From Siphonodentalium dalli (lineage: Eukaryota > Mollusca > Scaphopoda > Gadilida > Siphonodentaliidae): 64,000 nt of DNA. Positions 57,278 through 64,000 of the stretch are shown piece after piece. Location: positions 63,121,127 to 63,185,126 of the forward strand of contig CP136061.1 in the NCBI GenBank assembly GCA_032622095.1. The letters run 5' to 3'. How positions within the stretch are numbered: the first letter of the stretch is position 1; every line of letters starts with the position of its first letter. Below the pieces are notes generated by a model. That model ran no database searches, was not told where the DNA came from, and was given only the letters and a program-made list of their open reading frames with translations. Both the position numbers and the translations under genes were made by a program.

Positions 57278-59600
57278 TAAACGAGAGGCCGATCACGATC
57301 GGCAGATGTTTAACCCATACCTTGGCGACAGCGATGAGCTATTTTCATATATCCTTACCCCATCCTTTTCATGAGTGCAAAACTTTAAACAATTCACACC
57401 TTACTATTAATTCACAAGTGAAATCACACTTATTGGGCACCTTGCTCACATTAACACAATGTTAACAGACGTGGCTTTGATTTCAACCTATTAGTTACTC
57501 CAACACAGATACATGTATGTCTTATAGAGTTATAAGGCTAATTAAGCTCAATCCATAGTCGGAGAGAAGCACCATAGCTGTTAAATATCAAATAGTTAAG
57601 AAATTAGGTAGATAAACATCATAGCAACTCAATTTATCTATTTATTACATTGGAACATGAGACATTACATATTGTGTGTTTTTTTTTATTATCATTGCTA
57701 TTGTTTTGTTTATTATATTTTGTGTCAGCTGCATATTAAAAATTCATAGCAACCTATTAATATTTCACCACTAAAAAACAATCAATACCTGATCAACTAT
57801 AGAAGTGAGGGATGTATAGACCTGGATATAAAATATGATTGCTAATGATTGGATATAAATGTTAATTTTCTTGTAAGTTGATCATTAGAAAGATATGTTT
57901 GTGAACAGTTTAAATATAATTAAAGTTAAGGTTAATATTATCACAACCATTCGATCAATACCAAAATCTATACAGGTGAAGAATGTGTCATGATTATCAC
58001 AGATGTGATTATTTATAGAGTAATCATGCACAAAATATTTAGCTATCACATTGTGTCAACAGGATTGGTGAAGGATGTTAATATATTTAAGCAAATAAAC
58101 CAAATGACCCTCACTATGCAGGTTAGAGGTGTGTTATCATAAACTGTGCCAGAACTATAAACATAATCAATGGAAATATTTGAGTTATCAAATTGGATAG
58201 TAAGGGGTTAATCTTACCCAAACTAATGAACTGACAAACACAGAATAGTCAACAAAAAGCATGTCATTGGATTTAGAAACCCATACAATAAGTCAGTCTC
58301 AAGAATCCCAGCACTGTTAATATTATCCTGTAGCCCAAATGCAATTGAGGGAATTTCAAAATAAGACATATCCTCTAATAATGAATTTCAATTGGTTATT
58401 TCTTGAAACACTGACTGAACCTGGCTCAAAGTTAAAGTGATAATTTAATATATGTCTATCAGATAATATGAGTCAATCGAATGGGTTAATTTTAATCCCA
58501 AATCCATGCAAATTAAAAGTGGATCACCATCAACATGTACAAAGAATAGGAGAATGATCAAATAAAAAACATCAGAAGACCATATGATGTGTGCAGAGCG
58601 TTAATCATTTTCAATGACATCATATGATGGAACTAAGGAATGCTGTATTAATTATTTTCTAAGTTATAACAACAGTGTCTCTGTAAACAATAATGCCATG
58701 AACTGCATGGTTTCAACAGAGAACAGAACTGGAATAAAGAGTCTAACATCAATCAAAGTTTGACAGATGTTTATAAGTCTGCAGCCACCAGTGGAACTAT
58801 CAGGTCACTGTGTCCAAAGCAATAAATTATCTCCTTCCAATAACACAGGTGTGTGTTGTGTCTATTCAAATTTAATAGTGCATGGAAAAGAGGTATGAAT
58901 TATAAAGGGCCATAACTCTGTTAATATATACCGGATCAAACCCATATTCGCACTTGATCTGTATTTAGGGGTCAGAAATTCATATACCAAAATTGGTGTC
59001 GATCAGATGAAAAATGTTTGAGTCATCCTGGCTTGGATGAATTCTATTTAAAAACAAGAGTGGAAAGGGTTAACTAAACAATACCAAAATCCATACAGAT
59101 GAAGAACGTGCTAAGAAAGACCTAGGTTAGAAATATGAGGCACATCAGAAGAAAATTGTTTGACTTCGATACATCGGATAGCATTTGTGAGCAGGGTTAA
59201 TTATTTTCTAAACCGATCAACCAATCGATACCAAAAACTATACAGGTGAGCCATGTGTCATCATAAACCTGCATATAAAATATGAACACAATGGGTAAAA
59301 AAATACAAGAGTTATGGCATCAGATAGAATATGACCAGGTATGGATGGAAAGTGTTAATCATTTCTAAACCGATCAACCGATCGATACCATAAACTATAC
59401 AGGTGAGGGGTGTGTCATCATAAACATGCACATAAAATTTTAACATGATCCGATAAAAACTACTCAAGTAATCGAATCGGATAGCAAGTGTCTACAGACA
59501 GACAGACGGCTCAACGGACGGACGGACAGACAGACGGACGGACGGATGGTTGATCCGGACGTCGGCATTATGTGTACCATACATGGTATGGGTACACATA
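57278..59600 (+). repeat. Long dispersed repeat ending in GGAC microsatellite
   Basis: It starts AAACGAGAGGCCGATC and 'tttaacccataccttggcga', as at 36,963. From 57,780 on it has drifted units with 'ccgatcaaccgatcgatacc', 'aactatacaggtgag' and 'gtgtcatcataaac'. It closes with (GGAC/GACA)n at 59,494-59,548 and 'atccggacgtcggcattatg' + 'tgtaccatacatggtatggg'. The same closing phrase is at 39,190-39,275. Confidence 0.6.
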
Positions 59601-59700
59601 AAAAATGAAATTTATCTGGTCAATAAAAAACACCTGACTCACATGACTGTGTGCACAGTCATTCGGTTAAGATTAAGTTATGACATGTCTGATGTATTAA

Positions 59701-59907
59701 CCCTTTCAGTGCCAAGTCCAATTTTTGTATCAACCCATATTTCCTTGATAATTTTTCAAATTTATTGATTAAAATAATGTGATAGATTGATGGAAAGAGC
59801 TCTAAGAGCTCTTTCCATCAATATATCACATTATTATAATCAATAAATTTGAAAAATGATCAAGGAAATATGGGTTGATACAAAAATCGGACTTGGCACT
59901 GAAAGGG
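59701..59907. mobile_element. Palindromic piggyBac-type MITE
   Basis: 207 bp flanked on both sides by TTAA. The ends are CCCTTTCAGTGCCAAGTCC and its inverse. The two arms are nearly identical and meet at AGAGCTCTAAGAGCTCT. A TTAA target and CCC...GGG termini are the piggyBac superfamily signature. It encodes nothing. Confidence 0.88.
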
Positions 59908-60207
59908 TTAACTTGTAACTGAAAAGATAACTTGCAGCAAATGATGAATGCAATGTGGCATATACAAGAATATCGTCGCTGACCAATCAAAATGCTGTAT
60001 CTCCAAGTTTTCCAATTGTTCAGGAGAGACAAAAAAACTGATTTTGAACAAACTCGAACATCTGAATCACACGAATGTGGTAACAAATTGTTCATGTTGT
60101 ATTCACCGTTATAATATGCAATGTGCAAGATAATTGACATTATTACACAATTAACTACACAATATGGTACCATAAAGATAATGGCAAAACACTCTATACA
60201 ATATTTT

Positions 60208-60939
60208 CACAGGCCCCTATACCAACATATACTATACCAGTGACAAGGTTCACATGGCCAATTTTGGGAAAAACACACCATCATAGATTCACAATATCAC
60301 TCAAATCAGTCACAATATATTTCAGTGGCCATTAAATTTTCTTTCTTTTGCTGTATAATTCCATAATATCAAATGAAGGGAAGTCGAGAAATTGTATCGA
60401 AAACTTGCAATATCTACTGGAAAACGGGTCGTCAGTCTTCCTGTCCGCCTAATATCTAAAAAATTCTCAAAAATTGTCAACACAGCTAAAATATGCCCAG
60501 TGTATGTTATATGTCATAACATTTTCTTTCGTTTGATATATAACTTGACAAAGTCTATTTAAGCGAAGTCGACAAATCGCACAGGGAATTCACAAGTTCG
60601 GCAATTGTGATCGTAATAATTGAATTGGTATCGTGTATAATCACTACTTACCGGACAGGGAAACTGATGACCGCTTTTCGTCAGTAGGTTTTGCTAGTTT
60701 TCGAAAGGATATCTCGACTTCCCTTCGTTTAATACTATCAAATTATTCATCAAAAGAAAGGACATTTATTAATTCATGGCCAATAAGACAAAATGAAATA
60801 TATTGTGACTGAGAAGAAAGATTGTGAAAATCTATTAGGAATATGATAGATGGTGTGTTTTTCCCAAAATCGAACTCGTGAACCTTGTCAGTATTATAGT
60901 ATATATTGGTATATCTGGTATTTATTCACAGGGGCCTGA
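60208..60939. mobile_element. Foldback element, copy B
   Basis: The same family as 22,018-22,795: ends CACAGGCCCC... and ...GGGGCCTG, with arms through 'gtgacaaggttcac', 'aaaacacaccatcata' and 'aatcagtcacaatatat'. The inner part shares 'gtcagtcttcctgtccgcct' and 'actacttaccggacaggga'. It is a little shorter than copy A. Confidence 0.78.
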
Positions 60940-62294
60940 GGATATTTTGTCTCGGGTAGTATAGTATGACTGAGAGAAAAACTCAGTAATGATACGTTTT
61001 GTTCTCAATAAAAGTATTTCCTAATGAAAACATCACTAAATTATGGCGATAACACTAACATAATTTCACGCATGCAAAACACATACATGTAGCTACTATT
61101 TTTCAACGTCTTCGGTACTATAGTATAACGTTTTGGGTGGAAATAAACTTCAGCGGGAATATAATGTAAGTGACATTCAAAATGACTCAAAAACATTTCT
61201 TCAAAAATTAATTAAAGATACTGAGGTCGTTGGTTATATTGATTAAATTCATGTTACATTTCGGAAGATTTTGAAATATACGGTTATACGGATGCACCTA
61301 CCTAATAAATATTTTTTCGCACTGTTTTTGTGAACCTGCGTGCACTTTTGAACATGTCATATTCTCACTTTTATGAGGCACATGATCTAATTTACTATTG
61401 ACAGTGAGGGCCTGCTATTTTGCACTTACTATGCCACTTACTTACAGAAGAGACAACAAGTTGAGGAACAAGATGTAATAAAAATATCTATTAAACTCTC
61501 TAGTTTTGGTGGCGTTCAGTTAACTATCATTTATGGTAATGACCATTAGTCAATTATGTATGAATGTGTTCATAAGGATGAACAAACTCAAAATTTTAAA
61601 ATTGGGACCTGAGTTTTAGTGGAAATTCAGCAATAAAAGTAATGGGTAAGGAGCGAATATTTCACTACATGACAGGTGTATGGTGTGTTACCGTGTGTAT
61701 TTTATAACACCCCCATATCTGGCTTACTAAATTCACATGTAAGGATCCCTGTCCCATATGGCGGACCAAGCAAGGGTTACATCCATAGGTTTATTGAAGG
61801 CAAACAACCCTGTAAAGCAAGTAACTCGAAGAATGGGTGTTTCAACGAATGCAATAAAAAAACTCGGCCACATTGCTATAGCACAGTTTGAGGTATATAC
61901 ATAGAGTACTGGGTAAAATATGTAGATGCTATTGTCTGAAAATAGTGGTCATAGCAATGCCTCCAATCAAGTGATGAAACACAAATATTTTGCTTTTATC
62001 TAAAGAATGCATGTTGGTATACTATGAACGCAATTTATCAAAACACAAAGGAGTACCATATACCATCATCAATAAATACTAAACTTGACCAAAATTGCCT
62101 ACATACTCTGTGACAGAGACTGGGTTCATCTGTGGAAATTATATTTAGTTATATTCACCAAGGCCATGTATATGGTAAACTTATTACGTTTTCTGCAACC
62201 GCATAACTGTGTTTACCCCTTCACATTAATGTTGCACATATCTGCTGCACACAAAACCACAAATAGCAACATTGGGTGAAATAACAGCTTTAAA
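60940..62294. other. Stretch without a recognised gene
   Basis: A plus-strand frame at 61,676-61,891 follows an AG (CATGACAG|GTGT). It reads 'GYIHRFIEGKQPCKASNSKN' and 'GCFNECNKK' with four cysteines in its second half. It has no ATG and no recognised domain, so I do not call a gene. Confidence 0.4.
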
Positions 62295-62650
62295 TGCTAA
62301 TAACCTGATATTTAGCACACATTTGTGGGTGGTATTGGTAAAATAATTTCAAACAACAACATACTGAAAACTAATATAGTACATTGCATGGTAGCATATT
62401 CCAGTTGTAAAGTATCGACTGAAGTAATTTGAACAAAATTGTCTAATAAGAAACGGGGTTGGTAGCAGCATGAAAATTAGTCTTAAACAAAATGTACGAT
62501 GTACCGTCTCTTTGAGCTGGTGAGATGAGGTGCTAATCTATTGAAGAGATGATTGTTTCTTTACAGCATAATAAGCTATGTGACATACATGTATGATTTA
62601 TTATCATGGAGAGTGTTGAATCATTAGGAAATGTAACTTCAGTTTCTGCA
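62295..62650. repeat. Old repeat, inverted partner of 40,860-41,215
   Basis: It carries 'cctgatatttagcacaca', 'cagcatgaaaattagtctt', 'acgatgtaccgt', 'ctggtgagatgagg' and 'aggaaatgtaactt' in the order expected for the inverse of the first copy. Confidence 0.7.
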
Positions 62651-63169
62651 TTACATTCCATAATGAATCATCATGCCAAAAGAAACTACTGCACACAGTG
62701 TGGTGAAAAATATTGCGTGTGCTCCATGGCCTATATTATTATGTTTGGTCCGAATGTTGGATTTATTCTAAGGAGAACTTGATGTAAATCATTGGGATTG
62801 ATTTGCGTTACAGTCATCGATAAATCCTTCAGATTGTAACGGAGTTACCTTTTATGTTCGCTGAGTGATCTAAATTTAAGTGCGTCTTTGCGCTACTTTC
62901 AGTTTCGGTCTTTTTCTCACCCTTATTTTCCAAAAGTATCCCATTTTCTGGCTCAAAAGTACCCTTTTATTTACTCCTTTCTGATAAGTCCATTATACCA
63001 CTCCCAATTTATGTCATTCCAATTTGAATCAATTTGTTATTGTTATGTATTTTCATGTATTTTAGTGGTAAATCCAGCGATTGTTTGTTAAGTCAGCCAT
63101 TTTGGCATATTCTATTTCCGGTGCAGGATGTTGACATTGGAGCCGCTCCAATGGCACCATTCTTGTTGC
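62651..63169. other. Stretch without a recognised gene
   Basis: Frames at 62,888-63,091 and 63,034-63,363 are open but lack motifs. Confidence 0.45.
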
Positions 63170-63362
63170 CTATTCATTCTATTTATTTTTCTTTACGGAC
63201 AGTTGGAAGGACCTTGGCTCGCTCAGTCCGACCCTATTTAAATAGGGTCGTGTCGAATCGAATCGGGTCGTGTCGCCTTTCCGACCCGACCCGACTGGTC
63301 GTTCCAACTGGATCGGGTATAAAAGGGTCCGCCCGACCGTTAGAAAACGACCGGCTAACATA
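63170..63362 (+). promoter_or_regulatory. GC-rich repeat with TATA-like box
   Basis: 'gggtcgtgtcg' and 'cgacccgacccgac' motifs form imperfect direct and inverted repeats, including CGACCCTATTTAAATAGGGTCG at the left. A TATA-like GGGTATAAAAGGG at 63,315-63,327 follows. This could be a promoter, perhaps of a retroelement LTR, or simply a satellite-like GC patch. Confidence 0.3.
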
Positions 63363-64000
63363 ATTTGAATTTAATTGGGGATTCATTATGTCATGAATTT
63401 ATCATAAATTAAGACTATCGGAATCAACTTATAAGGGAGTTTATTTGCGAATATGGGGAAGATATTTGGTTAGAGAGATTAAAGTGATAGATCATCACTA
63501 AGACTCGGAGGTTGTTAAACTGTTATAGATAGAGTTACCTGACTTTGTAACCAACGGCTAGTTTATAGCCAATTTTTGGGGTACTGTCTTATTACTGATA
63601 GTTCAATGGCCATCGCTGGTACATCCACAATATATCATAAATTTGTATGATAATATCTTATGAGAATAAATGATTAACTTGATGGAATCTCATATTGGAC
63701 CTGACTCGTAATAGCGGTCACCCGTGGGGCATCCCATTCAAGTTCCAGATAGTAACCTCACTGTCCTCAGTATTGTTGGGGGATTCTGCCATGGGATTGG
63801 GTAGCCCAGCATCAGGTTGAGTGAAATTGGACCATCCAAGTTAACACTATAGGAAGGATTTAATACATAATAGGACCTGCTAAAAGAAATAGAGGGATTT
63901 AAGGAGTTTCTGGTACCAGCTTTAAAGACAACTACTAGAACTACTATTATTAGTCATCGGCACTCAACCAGGGTATCAGAATTCCACAGGCGTACAAGCA
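63363..64000. other. Right edge, unassigned
   Basis: Between about 63,690 and 63,850 the minus strand has a 38-codon frame (NFTQPDAGLPNPMAES...) in a block less AT-rich than its surroundings. In another minus frame 'LELEWDAPRV' resembles an FN3 strand but is preceded by a TGA. Near 63,970 'gggtatcagaattcc' is close to a tRNA-Met-type primer site. None of these can be settled from the window. Confidence 0.3.

Overview
This is a non-coding-rich, AT-rich animal genomic window. It is intronic and intergenic DNA of an invertebrate, most likely a lophotrochozoan and probably a mollusc. That assignment is inference. It rests on the style of the repeats: GGAC/GACA runs at the ends of dispersed repeats, phrases such as 'ccataactc' and 'ccaagatggc' in tandem monomers, scattered 'taggccta', and many Helitron and foldback elements. 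I see no operons, tRNA, rRNA or CRISPR arrays.

The one gene I can support is on the minus strand from about 54,738 down to 13,926 and is open at both ends. Eleven exons (1,418 nt, about 472 codons) have canonical AG/GT borders, and reading phase is kept across all ten junctions. In order they encode the second half of a fibronectin type III (FN3) domain (exon 1), a full FN3 domain (exons 2-3), another FN3 domain (exons 4-6), a cysteine-containing membrane-proximal domain with a furin-like RRKR site and a YCNG motif (exons 7-10), and a transmembrane helix with a basic stop-transfer sequence (exon 11). This layout best fits a receptor-type protein tyrosine phosphatase (RPTP). No phosphatase exon is visible, so the enzymatic part is either left of the window or absent. 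The N-terminus, with further FN3 domains, should lie to the right.

The rest is mobile-element DNA sitting mostly in the introns. Left region (1-13,900): unassigned AT-rich DNA, a hAT-like element (3,796-4,785), ORF remnants (3,400-6,560), a GC-rich island (7,540-7,830), degenerate tandem repeats and two long palindromes. Introns between 14 and 30 kb: a broken non-LTR retrotransposon (15.1-15.8 kb), foldback elements, and a head-to-tail run of three Helitron-like elements (25.5-26.9 kb). 30-48 kb: large 'ccaagatggc' tandem arrays, a hAT-like element with an 8-bp target duplication, a tandem array derived from the exon 4 splice acceptor, more Helitron-like ends, a perfect-looking 213-bp palindrome, a 3.4-kb composite inverted repeat holding a 94-codon ORF, and a 785-bp repeat in two tandem copies. 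49-54.5 kb: a tandem and nested Helitron cluster, itself broken by a hAT-like insertion and ending only 23 nt from the exon 1 splice donor. 54.7-64 kb: intron or upstream DNA with dispersed repeats, a piggyBac-type palindrome with TTAA ends, and a possible LTR-like segment at the right edge.
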